Shown here one piece after another: positions 9,615 to 24,076 of a stretch of 64,000 nt of DNA. The stretch's first letter is position 1. Every line of letters starts with the position of its first letter. The notes below the pieces were generated by a model. It had not been told where the DNA came from. It was given only the letters and a program-made list of their open reading frames with translations, and ran no database searches. Made by a program: the position numbers and the translations under genes. Source of the DNA: Paracamarosporium sp. OC-R06-R3 (taxonomy: Eukaryota > Ascomycota > Dothideomycetes > Pleosporales > Didymosphaeriaceae); contig JACVRA010000313.1 in assembly GCA_019828545.1 (NCBI GenBank), positions 62,001 through 126,000 of the forward strand, read 5' to 3'.

Positions 9615-11310
9615 ATGTTCCGATCCGCGCTGAAGCCCCGCGCAGCCGAGGTGGGCCTACGCTCTTCTCTGGCACATGCGAAAGCCCGCCCTGCCGTCGT
9701 AGCCAGATATTGGTCGGCTCCCACCGCGCGAGCTCCTCTCTCCACAGCCCCGCGCTACCCTCAATTGCAGTCACAAAACACCCCGCGACGCCGCCACTTC
9801 ACCTCCACCACCAAGATGGCTTCTACACGGACAGAGAGCGATGCCTTTGGCGAGATTCAGGTGCCCGCCGACAAGTACTGGGGCGCTCAGACGGAGCGCT
9901 CGCTGGAGAACTTCAAGATCAACCAGCCCCAGGACCGCATGCCGCCGCCCATTGTCAAGGCCTTTGGTATTCTGAAGGGTGCGGCGGCCACCGTCAACAT
10001 GAAGTTCGGGCTGGGTATGCAAATCCTGTAGACCTGCTGTGCTTTCACTCACCATGGGCAGACCCGAAGATCGGAGAGGCCATCCAGCAGGCCGCCGCTG
10101 AAGTCGCCGACTTGAAGCTCATTGACCACTTCCCGCTCGTCGTCTGGCAGACTGGCTCCGGCACCCAGTCCAACATGAACGCCAACGAAGTCATTTCGAA
10201 CCGCGCCATCGAGATCCTCGGCGGCCAGATGGGGACCAAGAAACCCGTCCACCCCAACGACCATGTTAACATGTCCGCCTCCTCCAACGACACCTTCCCG
10301 ACCGTCATGCACATCGCCGCCGTTATCGATTTCGAGGAATCGCTTCTTCCAGCCTTGAAAAGCCTTCGTGACGCCCTGAAGAAGAAGAGCGAGCTGTTCG
10401 AGAAGATCATCAAGATTGGCAGGACTCATTTGCAGGATGCTACACCCTTGACGCTTGGCCAGGAGTTCTCTGGCTATGTTACGCAGCTCGACTTTGGTAT
10501 TGAGCGTATTCAGTCTTCTCTGCCTCGCCTCAAGATGCTCGCGCAAGGTGGCACTGCGGTTGGAACTGGCATCAACACTTTCAAGGGCTTTGCCGAGGAC
10601 ATTGCGTCTGAAGTCAGCAAGATGACTGGCCACGATTTCATCACCGCGCCCAACAAGTTCGAAGCTCTTGCGGCACACGACGCTATCGTAGAAGCTCACG
10701 GCCAGCTTAACACTCTTGCTGCGTCCCTGTTCAAGATTGCTCAAGATATTCGCTTCCTTGGCTCGGGCCCGCGATGCGGTCTTGGTGAGCTTAAGCTTCC
10801 GGAGAACGAGCCCGGCTCGTCCATCATGCCCGGCAAGGTCAACCCTACCCAGTGCGAGTCTCTCACCATGGTCTGCACCCAGGTGTTCGGAAACCACGCC
10901 GCGACCACCTTTGCAGGCTCTCAGGGTAACTTTGAGCTGAACGTCTTCAAGCCCGTCATGATCCGCAATCTGCTCCACAGCTCTCGTCTGCTGGCTGATG
11001 CCATGAGGAGCTTCGAAAAGAACCTGGTAGCAGGTCTTGAGGCAGATGAGAAGCGCATCGGTGCTCTACTCAACGAGAGGTGAGACTTTTTGCTTCCCGT
11101 TTCAACAGTTGCTAACTTGAACTTAGTTTGATGTTGGTCACCTGCCTTAACCCTGTCATCGGATACGACGCTGCCTCCAAGACTGCTAAGAACGCGCACA
11201 AGAAGGGCATCACGCTTAAGCAGAGTGCGCTCGAGCTCAAGACGATCAGCGAAGAGGACTTTGACAAGCACGTCCGACCAGAGCTCATGATTGCGCCCAA
11301 GGACAAATGA
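9615..11310 (+). CDS. FUM1: Fumarate hydratase (class II), mitochondrial with probable cytosolic form
   Basis: Converts fumarate to L-malate in the TCA cycle; the cytosolic form supports fumarate clearance and the DNA-damage response in yeast. Predicted 533 residues from exons 9615-10014, 10062-11079 and 11127-11310. The first ~67 residues are Arg/Ala/Ser-rich without acidic residues, a clear mitochondrial presequence. A second in-frame ATG at 9816 ([12 protein letters not shown]) stands exactly where the catalytic core begins and could start a cytosolic product. Seen in the core: [14 protein letters not shown], the [16 protein letters not shown] region and the fumarase/aspartase signature [11 protein letters not shown] (near 10818). 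Introns are 47 nt each. Annotation is secure; the dual start is inference. Confidence 0.97.
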
Positions 11311-15238
<3,928 letters not shown>

Positions 15239-16023
15239 ACCAGGATTTCTGTATCACACTGTTAGACTTGTGGGATCGAGATTTCTTTCTCACGCGAGCA
15301 TGGGCGCATTGTGAAATGATTAGCGTTGGGTGTTCAGGTTAAAGCATAGCATTGGAGTCTATATCCTTACATCCACAAACAATGACACTATTCGTGTGAT
15401 CAGGTACCAATGTAGTATTTATATGATAAGGTTTCCATGCTATCCTACCAACATCGTGAGCACGTACCTAGCGAGTATGCTAGCAATTGTGCCCGCCGTG
15501 CTTGTTGCACACGTAGCACTTAGGGAAACAATGATAGGACAGGCAAAGGATTGCATGTTTAATTGATAGTCTGCTTTACGGGTGACATAAATTGTTGGCA
15601 CCCTTCGTGTTGTGGTCCACGCATTGCACGTTGTTGTTGAACAACAATAAGGCAGGTCGTCACAGCAGACTTATTCTATCGCAATGAGACAACAACTCAA
15701 TATTACCCGGACGGAAAAAGCCTTACCAGTGAATCATCACAACGCGATAGTCGTAACTTCTTAAGCTTCTGCTCAGCACGACTTAGTGGCATTACTATCA
15801 CTTCGATGTTCCGCACAGCACGCCAATACATTGTTGGGACCCGTGACAGTAGAAGCAAACGGTTATGAGCCGACACGATGGCGCCATGCTAAGTATATTG
15901 CGACACTACCAGTACCACGGGAAGCCATCTATGCGAACTATATATACCGTCACCACAAGCCCACCATCCCTGGTGTGTTAAATACCCCACTACCCGCCAA
16001 CCACCCCACACTACAACCCGCCA
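15239..16023. other. Intergenic between SMC5 and a secreted-protein gene
   Basis: About 785 bp with no supported gene. Contains the inverted repeat TTGTTGTT-G-AACAACAA at 15631-15647 and a TATATATA promoter element near 15939-15946. Confidence 0.6.
15938..15946 (+). promoter_or_regulatory. TATA element of the 16024 secreted-protein gene
   Basis: CTATATATA lies about 80 bp before the ATG at 16024. Confidence 0.45.
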
Positions 16024-16857
16024 ATGCATCTCCCCACCTTCCTCGCGCTCGCCTCCCCCCTGCCATCCTCCACAGATACACAGACCTGGACGATAACCCG
16101 CCTCGACTACCACTACATGACGGAATGGCCTGGCTTTGGCCCCCCGCATACGCCCTGGCCTGTAGGATCCAGATTTAACTCCACGCTCTCTTTCGACGTG
16201 GAGATCCCGGATGCGAGAGCGCAGCTTGGGGCGTGGAACGCGACGTGTGAGGTGAGCTGGGAGCAGGGGAAGGCTCCGGAGGGAATGGTGGAGTGTCTGG
16301 GGCAGGGAGAGGAGAAGAAGGAGGGGATGGGAGTGGTTAGTTTCGAGGTTGAGATTAGTAAGTTTGTAGAGAATGGGCTGCGGTGGTGAGGATGTGGGCG
16401 AGTGTACGGGCTGATGACTGTGTACAGGAAGGAGTCAGAGAGAGGACGGTTTGGTGGGTCGAGATGTGCAGGTTGATATGCCGTTTGGGTTGAGTGTGTG
16501 GAGGGGCGATATCGATGCGCCGCTTGGTGAGGGGTCAGTATGATCTGTTTCCGTGGCTTACTTTGTTCGGAGCTAAGGCTCTGAGGCAACTCAGGATCTG
16601 TTTTTTGCTGCTCTTGTTGTACTTTCGAGTTCGACGAGAGATCTGGCAGCTGATCATTGCGTTGTAGGCAAATGTTCGGTAATGTCACCATCAGCTGCGA
16701 TGACCCTAGCTCGCCGACGAGCTACCTTACGTGTCTTACGGGGAAGCCCATGGACGGCATGCGATGCAAGCTACATGGCATAAATAATATCGATTTGAGT
16801 AACAAGAAAGAATTGCAGATTGTGGCGCAGAGAGATTGCGTACCTGGGCACTGCTGA
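16024..16857 (+). CDS. Secreted Cys-containing protein, unrecognised family
   Basis: Predicted 209 residues, exons 16024-16357, 16428-16533, 16668-16857; total length and phases agree. A short hydrophobic N-terminus (MHLPTFLALASPLPSST) looks like a signal peptide. The mature part has seven Cys (two in exon 1, five in exon 3), many aromatic residues, alternating hydrophobic patterns that suggest a beta-rich fold, and NST/NAT/NVT sequons. The last residue is Cys. I do not recognise the family; size and layout resemble beta-barrel secreted proteins of plant-associated fungi, but this is only an impression. Intron 2 (134 nt) starts with the unusual donor GTCAGT. Exon 2 is the least certain part because only phase and splice ends support it. 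Confidence 0.65.
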
Positions 16858-17206
16858 ACAACCGCATGGACGTCGGGTAGGTAGGAGAGAAGACAGTATT
16901 AGTGGCAGCGAGCAATAGCGTCGATATAAGTTAGAAAGAGATAGAGAGGGGGAAATTCAGGAAGAGTCAGAAACTTTTGTCTTTACTAGATTTCGCCTCG
17001 TCGTAGCAAGTCATGGTAAGAAATGAGCACGTGTATTTTGCACCATGCATCCCGAGTCCATCCTCGCTTTGCGCTAAAGCCCGAAAGGATACCTTAGAGT
17101 AAGGCCTTTAGAGACAGTCACTCATTGGTCACATTTCAGAAAGCCAGTCCCCATTATCCATCTCTCACCCAGTCTCACATACCCATTTCCCAACAGTTCA
17201 TAGGTG
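16858..17206. other. Intergenic, convergent 3' ends
   Basis: About 350 bp between two candidate secreted-protein genes that face each other. Nothing else seen. Confidence 0.6.
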
Positions 17207-17863
17207 CTACTCAACAGCGACCTTGTTCTGCTCGTCAAGTGACGGAAACAGAGCCTGGGGGCAGATGCACCTCGTGCTAAACGGAGTAGCACTAAACCAG
17301 CAGCACTTGGAGGCCGTAGGTCCACAGGGCGTCAAACAGGCGAAGTTGGCGTTGGCTTCGGAGCCTAGATCGATTTCCGAAGGAACGATGTTGCTGTTTG
17401 CGATGACAGCATCGATGTCTTGAGGCGGCACTGCGTTCTTCTCGAGCTCGTCGAGTGTCTCGGCTAGGCAGTTGCATCCGCCGAAGTCGTTGCAGCAATG
17501 GTACTTGGCGCACCTTGGATCGCAGCTTGAAGGTGGCGGAGTTGGGGTAGTCGTGGTCGTTGACGAGATCGAAGTAGCAGTAGGGAAACCATCTCTGCCT
17601 TGGAGCTGGGCTTCGAATCGAGAGAACTCGTCTAGAACCGAGGCCTTACAGTAGCATTCGCCCCAGGGGTAGCAGCAATGGTACTTTTGGCATCGCTCGT
17701 CGCACTTGCCGATGTCGTTGTGAGCGAGTAGGTGGCTATCATCGGTGTTCTCCGCCTTGTTAGCCTGAGTTCTCGTGTGGACTAGTCAAAGTTCGCGTAC
17801 GGTCGTCGGTATGGTTGCCACGAGAGCAAAGAGAGCTCCGAAGAGGATTGCGAGCAGTTTCAT
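17207..17863 (-). CDS. Secreted protein with three 6-Cys modules, split by an in-frame TGA
   Basis: The frame starts at 17863 with a strong signal peptide (MKLLAILFGALFALVA) and runs to TAG at 17207-17209. Modules 1 and 2 share the spacing C-x3-C-x4-CC-x5-C-x-C and several other residues (K-Y-H before the CC pair); module 3 is C-x3-C-x6-CC-x10-C-x-C. A Thr/Ser/Pro linker joins 1 and 2. In-frame TGA at 17786-17788, just after the signal peptide, interrupts an otherwise open frame. Either the stop is real (a broken gene) or it lies in a 36-nt intron (17765-17800, GTACGC...ACTCAG), which would be very short. With the intron the product is about 206 residues. I know no named family for the module; effector-like secreted proteins are the closest class by general features. 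Function is unknown. Confidence 0.65.
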
Positions 17864-18688
17864 AGTTTGGTAGAATAGCGATTGTAGAGGTTCTCGAGGC
17901 GAATATAGTCTACAGACAGTGGTGAGGGAGTAGGGAAAAGAATTTGAGCTTGTAGATGGGATTTTTAGGCACTAACCATACTTGGCTGCAGAGTGAGTGA
18001 TAGAAGATAGCGCCGCCGTAGACAGTGGTGAGAGATTGCAGCAAACGAAGTAAAAGTGGGCCGGTCACTTACCGACAAATGATCAGACTGAGATTAGCTC
18101 GTTAGCTTCTGGTATGACTGATTATACAGAAACAATCATTTTGCTCACCAGGGGGTGAGCTAAATGTTGCGACCGTGTATCAGCAAATCCCGCTGCCTGG
18201 ATGCCTCAAGTACTCTACAATATACTAATTTGTAGGCGTGTAAGTACTTGAAGATCACCAGCTTGTTTATTTGATAACTATTCAGTAACGATCGACGAAG
18301 TTTACTTGCTACGGACCCATGATTATCGCCACGACAAACGAGTAGAGCTGTAATAAACAAGAAAATAGCATTGAACATTGTTAGTCTGAAGCGTTTTTTT
18401 TTTTTACCCAAAATTCGGCATACAAAAAAATGATCCAAAAAAGGTGACCCCCCTGGGAATCAGTACAAAAAAGAGCGTAATAAAAAAAAGAGTAAAAAGT
18501 TCAAACATTCTTAGTAAAAGCATTTTAATACCCAAGATCCTGCCCAATATGAGACGCGTCTGGCCAAATACTGCGAATACCCATCTTACCAGAACATCCC
18601 GTAACTCCTCATGAATACCCCCCTAACCTATCCTTTTTCGCCGAACTGTATCGATATGTTCCTATGATCACAGCCCACCACTGAAGTT
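17864..18688. other. Intergenic, divergent/3' region with A- and T-runs
   Basis: About 825 bp. It holds the promoter side of the 6-Cys gene and the 3' side of the coiled-coil gene, with a T13 run near 18395 and several A-runs between 18420 and 18500. No gene seen. Confidence 0.6.
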
Positions 18689-20944
18689 TCACGTCCCCAA
18701 GTTTGACCTAATAGGAACGTTCTGCACCTGGCCTGGCCGTGAAACCATTTCTGAGCTTGCTGGGATCCTGGCGACGTCAGATAGCATCTGCGAGTCCGGT
18801 GCTATCTGCTGGGACGAAGAAACCGTATGGCGGTGGTTCTGCATCAGCTGCTGAGTTGGAGATACTATCTGCTGATGCGGAGGCCTTGTATTTTGATGCG
18901 AAGTGCCCCTCGAGTGATGATAACGAGGACCAGTCGGAATCATTGGGTTATGCACGGACTGGGAAACAGGTGCATGTGCTCTATTATCGCGTGGGGTTCT
19001 TCTTGACAACTTGTGATGGATGACGTTCGTCGCATTGATCTCGTCCACCCGTGTTTGGTCTACCATGCCCCACTTCGGTCGTTCCTCGCTTGATCCTTCG
19101 TCGTTCGGGATCCCAACTGTAGGTCTCATCGATTCGTTGATATCTCGTTCGAGACGGTCGACCTTCTCATCAAAAGCTCTGTAGTCTCGTTGCATCGTGT
19201 TCAGTCTTTGTTTCAGGTTTGAAGTCTCCGTTTTGACACCGTTTACTTCTCCTTCCATCGTGATCTTATCCCCCTCGAGACCTTCAATCTTCTCCTCGGA
19301 GGCTTTACAATCATTCTGGAGTACTTGAAATGTTTGGGTCAAACCCTTGAGCTCTGTGTCCAAATTCTCGATCTTGGAGCCTTGCCCGTCAACCACACTC
19401 TTGTCATAGGCATAGTTTACGGTCACACTTTTCTGGTATTCTTCCGTATCCTTCACAAATTTTGCGTAACTCTGATCAAGAGTATTGTACTTCTCCTCAA
19501 GAGCCTTGTACTTCTCCTCATGGATATCGCACTTGTTCTCGAGTGCCTTATGCTCCCCTTCGAGGACACTGTACTTCTCTTCAAGTCCTTTATACTTCGT
19601 TTCGAAAGCTTCTCTCCACTCCTGAGCCTCCTTTTGGCTGCGAGTTGCGTTCGCTTGGGCCTCCTTCTGGATAAGATTTATATTCGCCTGGGCCTCCTTC
19701 TGGATGCGATTCATGTTCTCTAGCGCCAACTTCTGGGTGCGAATTGTGTTCTCTTGCGCCTCCTTCTGGATACGATTTATATGCGCTTGGACCTCCTGGA
19801 TGCGATTCGTGTTCTCTTGGATCTCTTTCTGGATGCGATTCGTGTCCTCTTGGATCTCCTTCCGGATGAGATCTTTGTTCTCTCGGATCTCCTTCTGGTT
19901 GCGATCTTTGTTCTCTCGGGACTCCTTCTGGATGCGATTTGTGTTGTCTTGGGCCTCCTTCTGGATCCGTTTGATCTGATCTTGAACAGTCTTTCTCTCT
20001 TTCGCTCGGTCATTCTCCATAGCTTCCCATTGATTTTGGAGGCCTTGAACAAGTGCAGGCAAGCCAAGAACAGTCTTGAGCTCAGCTTCAGCTTCATCAA
20101 TCCTTTTCCTGACCTCCGTCCATTCTTCGCCATTGCGTTTGACCCAGTGTGCTTGATCGGTCTGAATGGTAGTAAGACCAGACGTCAGGGTATCAACTTG
20201 TTCCCATAGTGGTTTCTTATCGCCAACTATGACAGCATTCTCGTTGCCAAAGAGATTTGTATAGATATGGTCTATGCGATTTTGCTCACGCTGGAGACGA
20301 GCTTTTTGGTCCTCGTTATCGGTCTTCGTCTTTGCGAGTTCCTCTCCTATGGCGATGATGTCGCGTTCCATCTTAGTCTTGGCTTGATCCAATTCGGCAG
20401 ACAGTGTCTCAGCCTGCTTCTTCAAGGAGTCCGTGAACTTGCCGTCGCAGGCCACGAGCATCTTTTTAAGCTCCTCACATTCCTTAGCGAGCGCCTTAAG
20501 TAAAGCGAAAGACTCATCCAGCCTGCCATGTAGGATCTTGAAGTTCCTTTCGAAGGGTGTTCTATCGATATAACCCTCATGCGGCAGGAAACCTCTCACT
20601 TCCGTATCGTCTTCATTTTTCTTGTTTTTTATATTGCTTTCACTGCCGATACCTTCGTCTCTACCGTCTTCTCTCAATTCCCTACTGATCGTGGAACGGT
20701 CGCGGCTCTGTGGACCCCCGTTTGGTGATTCTCGACGTGGCGTCGCACAGAACTCACTGTTGGATGGGGGAGTAGGCATGTCGATTGACGACGAGACGGA
20801 CGTGTCTGTTACTGCACTTGCACCATGTGCCGAGGAACCATTGACTCCTTTGGAAGGTGGTCGTGATCGCGATGTTTTGTGGCTCTTTGATGAAGCTGAG
20901 GATGTAGTTGCGCAGCTGTGGCCATCGTTCCTGGTAGACACCAT
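18689..20944 (-). CDS. Long coiled-coil protein with 11-residue (hendecad) repeats
   Basis: Single exon of 751 residues. Residues 1-~110 are Ser/Thr-rich and disordered. From about 120 to 600 the chain is nearly all Lys/Glu/Gln helix. Between residues ~320 and ~440 an 11-residue unit of the form NRIQKEAQENT repeats about ten times (33-bp units in the DNA, 19620-19985). Eleven-residue repeats make right-handed hendecad coiled coils, unlike heptads. A second set of short repeats (EEKYKALEEKY type) follows. The last ~150 residues are His/Gln/Pro-rich and disordered. No catalytic motif and no membrane segment. I do not recognise an orthologue; a structural or scaffold role is inference. Confidence 0.8.
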   Translation of the reverse strand: MVSTRNDGHSCATTSSASSKSHKTSRSRPPSKGVNGSSAHGASAVTDTSVSSSIDMPTPPSNSEFCATPRRESPNGGPQSRDRSTISRELREDGRDEGIGSESNIKNKKNEDDTEVRGFLPHEGYIDRTPFERNFKILHGRLDESFALLKALAKECEELKKMLVACDGKFTDSLKKQAETLSAELDQAKTKMERDIIAIGEELAKTKTDNEDQKARLQREQNRIDHIYTNLFGNENAVIVGDKKPLWEQVDTLTSGLTTIQTDQAHWVKRNGEEWTEVRKRIDEAEAELKTVLGLPALVQGLQNQWEAMENDRAKERKTVQDQIKRIQKEAQDNTNRIQKESRENKDRNQKEIRENKDLIRKEIQEDTNRIQKEIQENTNRIQEVQAHINRIQKEAQENTIRTQKLALENMNRIQKEAQANINLIQKEAQANATRSQKEAQEWREAFETKYKGLEEKYSVLEGEHKALENKCDIHEEKYKALEEKYNTLDQSYAKFVKDTEEYQKSVTVNYAYDKSVVDGQGSKIENLDTELKGLTQTFQVLQNDCKASEEKIEGLEGDKITMEGEVNGVKTETSNLKQRLNTMQRDYRAFDEKVDRLERDINESMRPTVGIPNDEGSSEERPKWGMVDQTRVDEINATNVIHHKLSRRTPRDNRAHAPVSQSVHNPMIPTGPRYHHSRGTSHQNTRPPHQQIVSPTQQLMQNHRHTVSSSQQIAPDSQMLSDVARIPASSEMVSRPGQVQNVPIRSNLGT
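19620..19985 (-). repeat. 33-bp coding tandem repeats (hendecad coiled coil)
   Basis: About ten imperfect 33-bp copies encode NRIQKEAQENT-like units; copies differ by single-codon changes and one two-residue contraction (NRIQEVQAHI). Confidence 0.8.
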
Positions 20945-21728
20945 AGTTGCGGCTGTTATGTTATGGTATTGTTATCACGTTTCTTGAAATAGTAAAGAAA
21001 CTTCAAATATCCAATCTACATGCAATACTTACATGTAAACAAATGGCGTGGCAAAAATGAGTTGGAAGACTTTGAGGATCAGGCTGTGATTGTGACGCGG
21101 TTCAGGCGAGGTAAAAGTACGAGCTCAGTTGTTGGGTGATTGACACTGCGGCACGGTTCGGCAAGATCAAACGCGCGGGACAGCCACAAAACCTGTCGAT
21201 TACCAGGAGAGGCGAAAAAAAGCAAAAGCTTCATTAAATGAAAAAGCGTCCATTAAATGCATCCCTGGTTAGCAGAAAGTATTAGCACAGACATGTGCGA
21301 TTGGGGCCAAGCCGACTTCCCCGCGCAGGCTCGCATCGTCCGCTGAGCGCGCTGCGACACCAAGTCGGGGTTGTGCATGAATTCGACGCGTGCTTAGCCG
21401 ATCTTTAGCTGTTGTGCTACAACTGTGTGTTGTGACGGTTAATTAGCGATACACAGTTGGCTGGAGGATAACAGGCATGCAGCCTCATGGGGATACGACC
21501 ACCAGCTGGGTGGGTGTCTTATCATACATGCTAATAGCCAATCGCTTACACGAGAGTAGAGAGTTATGTGACTTGGCAGGCTCCAAGAAGCGGAGTCTGA
21601 GCGACTGATAAGATGACTGCGCCGCCGGGAGATATCCGTCGCTGGTTTGCCAGTGTACTACCCGATCTGGACAAGGCAGTGCTGTGTCACCATCCCCGGC
21701 GTCTGTTCTCTTAGCGCCGTGTCAGGGT
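20945..21728. other. Intergenic upstream of the coiled-coil gene
   Basis: About 785 bp between the coiled-coil gene promoter and the 3' end of the acid phosphatase gene. No supported gene. Confidence 0.6.
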
Positions 21729-23399
21729 TTATTGATGCAAAAACGTGATACGATCTGCCGCATCGTCACCTAACCCACACCTCTTTCTGAAATCTCCTAC
21801 CTCGTACCCTTTCCTCATTGTCCTATCTGCAAACTCTTCCAGCGGACAAGTGCTCCCTGGACCGGAAGCACAATCCGGAAGTGCTGTAATCCCATCGTTG
21901 ATATTAATCCTGACGTACTTCTTCGTGACGGCGGAGTCGCTCATTTTACAGGATAGAAGCTCAAATATCGTCCGTCCGCCCATAGGAGAAACTTGGCTTT
22001 TCTTCCACTTGCGGGAGTGCGCAATGTGTGTGATTGGGAGATGTTTGGCGTCGGTGATGATGTCGAGGGCTGCTATCATGGGTGCTATATCACCATCGTG
22101 GACGCTGCTATGTGTTAGATAGATATAGCTCGCTATCAAGAATGGCACTTACAAGCTAAAGAACAATGGCCCGGCCGAAGGGCCCTCAAGCATCAGGTTC
22201 TTCGTCGCATTCAACCACAGCCAGCCCATCAGTGCACCGTACGGCGTGCCGGGGCCGGCGCGGTAATAGTGGAGCACATCCCTCGCATACTCAAAGCCAA
22301 CAAACTCGTTTTGAGTGAACACATCACACCAAGGACTGCTTCCTCGGACCGTGGTTTCGAAGCCACAAGCCTCTTGCATTGCATAGACCTCATCCTCTGT
22401 GAATTTAATCTTGGGGTTTTGCTCGAGTAAACGCTCTTGGATAGCGCTAAGGTAGGTCGATCGATATTTGTACATCATTGTGTACCCGTTGGCGTGACCT
22501 TCTTCTTTGTCTTCGTCGTAGGTCAGACATGTATCACCGGGTGTCAGCGTGTCAGCGCCCATAGAAGAGTCCTCCGAGATGACTTCAAGCTCTGTCCTGT
22601 TTTGAGAATCAAGACCAAAGAAACCAGCACCGAAGTACTTCGCTGTATCGATGACTCTTTGGCAGTCGCTGGCCCAGTATCTGATCCGACGATGCTGTGC
22701 TAACGCTCGAGAAAGAAGGTCAGAATAACGAGTCCGCAGCCGCACACCTGTAGTGAAAGATCCAAGCGTTCCTGAGAATGGGCCTGTGGATGTAAGCTGT
22801 TCTATCAAACTGTCATCTGACCAGAACAACTCCCAATCATTGAAGAAGGCCATATCGCCTTTAAAAGTGACTCCACTATCCCGCATCCTCTTAACGAGGT
22901 CTTGGATTCCTGACTTAAGTCAGCTGCTTGTATCCAAGGTGAACTCGTCGATGCTCTAGGATAGGAACCTACTAATCGCCACCTTTCGGGTAGGATATCG
23001 CTCAGCATGACGAGCCATCATGTGCACCTGCTCAACCTCACATCCTTCCGGTACAGATATACTGCCCTCGACAACATCAATAGTCTTCTCAACCCAGGGG
23101 CCGTTGCCGCCCAGATGGTAGAGGATATTCCAGTCGTTCGTCACCAGACCAGCCCGCTGATCGGAGCTTTGGTGCTCCTCGGGATATTGAAACCGCTGTG
23201 GATGGTGCCAGCTCCGCCAACTTGCATGATGCGGCTTTCCGGGTCCTTCAAACTGGGCGTCGTTTAGATGGGCTTGATTGTGGTCTATCGACGAACATAT
23301 CGATAGGCAATCCCGACAATTGACCCATAAAAATGCGAGCACGAGGGCACTAATCGCAGAAACGATAACAGTGAAGTGAGTCGAGATGGAAGATGGCAT
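21729..23399 (-). CDS. Histidine acid phosphatase (branch 2), phytase-like, with N-terminal membrane anchor
   Basis: Hydrolyses phosphomonoesters through a phosphohistidine. Predicted 520 residues, exons 23399-22973, 22909-22153, 22107-21729. A hydrophobic stretch at residues ~9-26 is a signal anchor or signal peptide. The catalytic box is RHAERYP near residue 131 (canonical RHGxRxP with Gly to Ala), and the proton-donor motif is HDGDIAP at the start of exon 3. Multiple Cys pairs fit the disulfides of secreted family members. The second acceptor is a TAG-CAG tandem, so one Ser may be present or absent just before the catalytic His-Asp. The substrate (phytate, sugar phosphates or other) cannot be told. 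The Gly to Ala change occurs in other fungal relatives, so activity is likely retained. Confidence 0.9.
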
Positions 23400-24076
23400 T
23401 GTAGCAAGATGACCCGGTTGTAGGGTGGATGCAGCCGTGTTTCAGCGACCATTGTCGCTACAAAAAGTCGGTGTGGGTCCGATAGCACGATGCGACATGC
23501 CAAGTCATAGCCAGCATCGCCATTCTCATGGTCCATGTAATAGGGCCTTATAGACATGTCATGTTTAAGTGGTAGTTGAATCGCTGGGGTTGCAGCTGAC
23601 TGTATTGCTCATCAGGTTTGTCTTCACCCAAAATCTGGCTTATTTGGGCTTAGTCCCAATACCGACTGAAAAAGTGCTCCTACTTCAATAACCATCATGA
23701 CAAGATAAGCAAAATCCCTCAAAAGTTAAGAGAAGTGTAATAACACAACTCGAACACGGAAATACTATAATTTGGTCTAGATTTGGTTTCTAGATGCGTC
23801 AACGTCAAGCTACGGCATACTTGTTCTGTCCCTCACGAGTGAACTCCATGTCATCAATCATGCCTCATGTCCGCTTGTATAGGATCTTCAAGCGCGTCTT
23901 CTCCGCTGAAGGGCGTATCCTCAAGAAAAGTGAAAAGAAAGGCATTCATCGAAGCATTCGTAAGAAAGATAATCGTTAACTTGCATTCTACGTCGTTACT
24001 ATTCAGGGTATCATTGACCAAGACCTTCCAGCATCGTTCCATCATATCCTCGTATAAAATGACCATAATCGCTCAC
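23400..24076. other. Intergenic between acid phosphatase and MRS6
   Basis: About 680 bp, both flanking genes on the minus strand. No supported gene. Confidence 0.6.

Noticed and set aside
10049..10978. 309-codon ORF on the minus strand across fumarase
   Set aside because: It is the exact antisense of the fumarase core; its translation has no domain sense and the plus-strand gene is certain.
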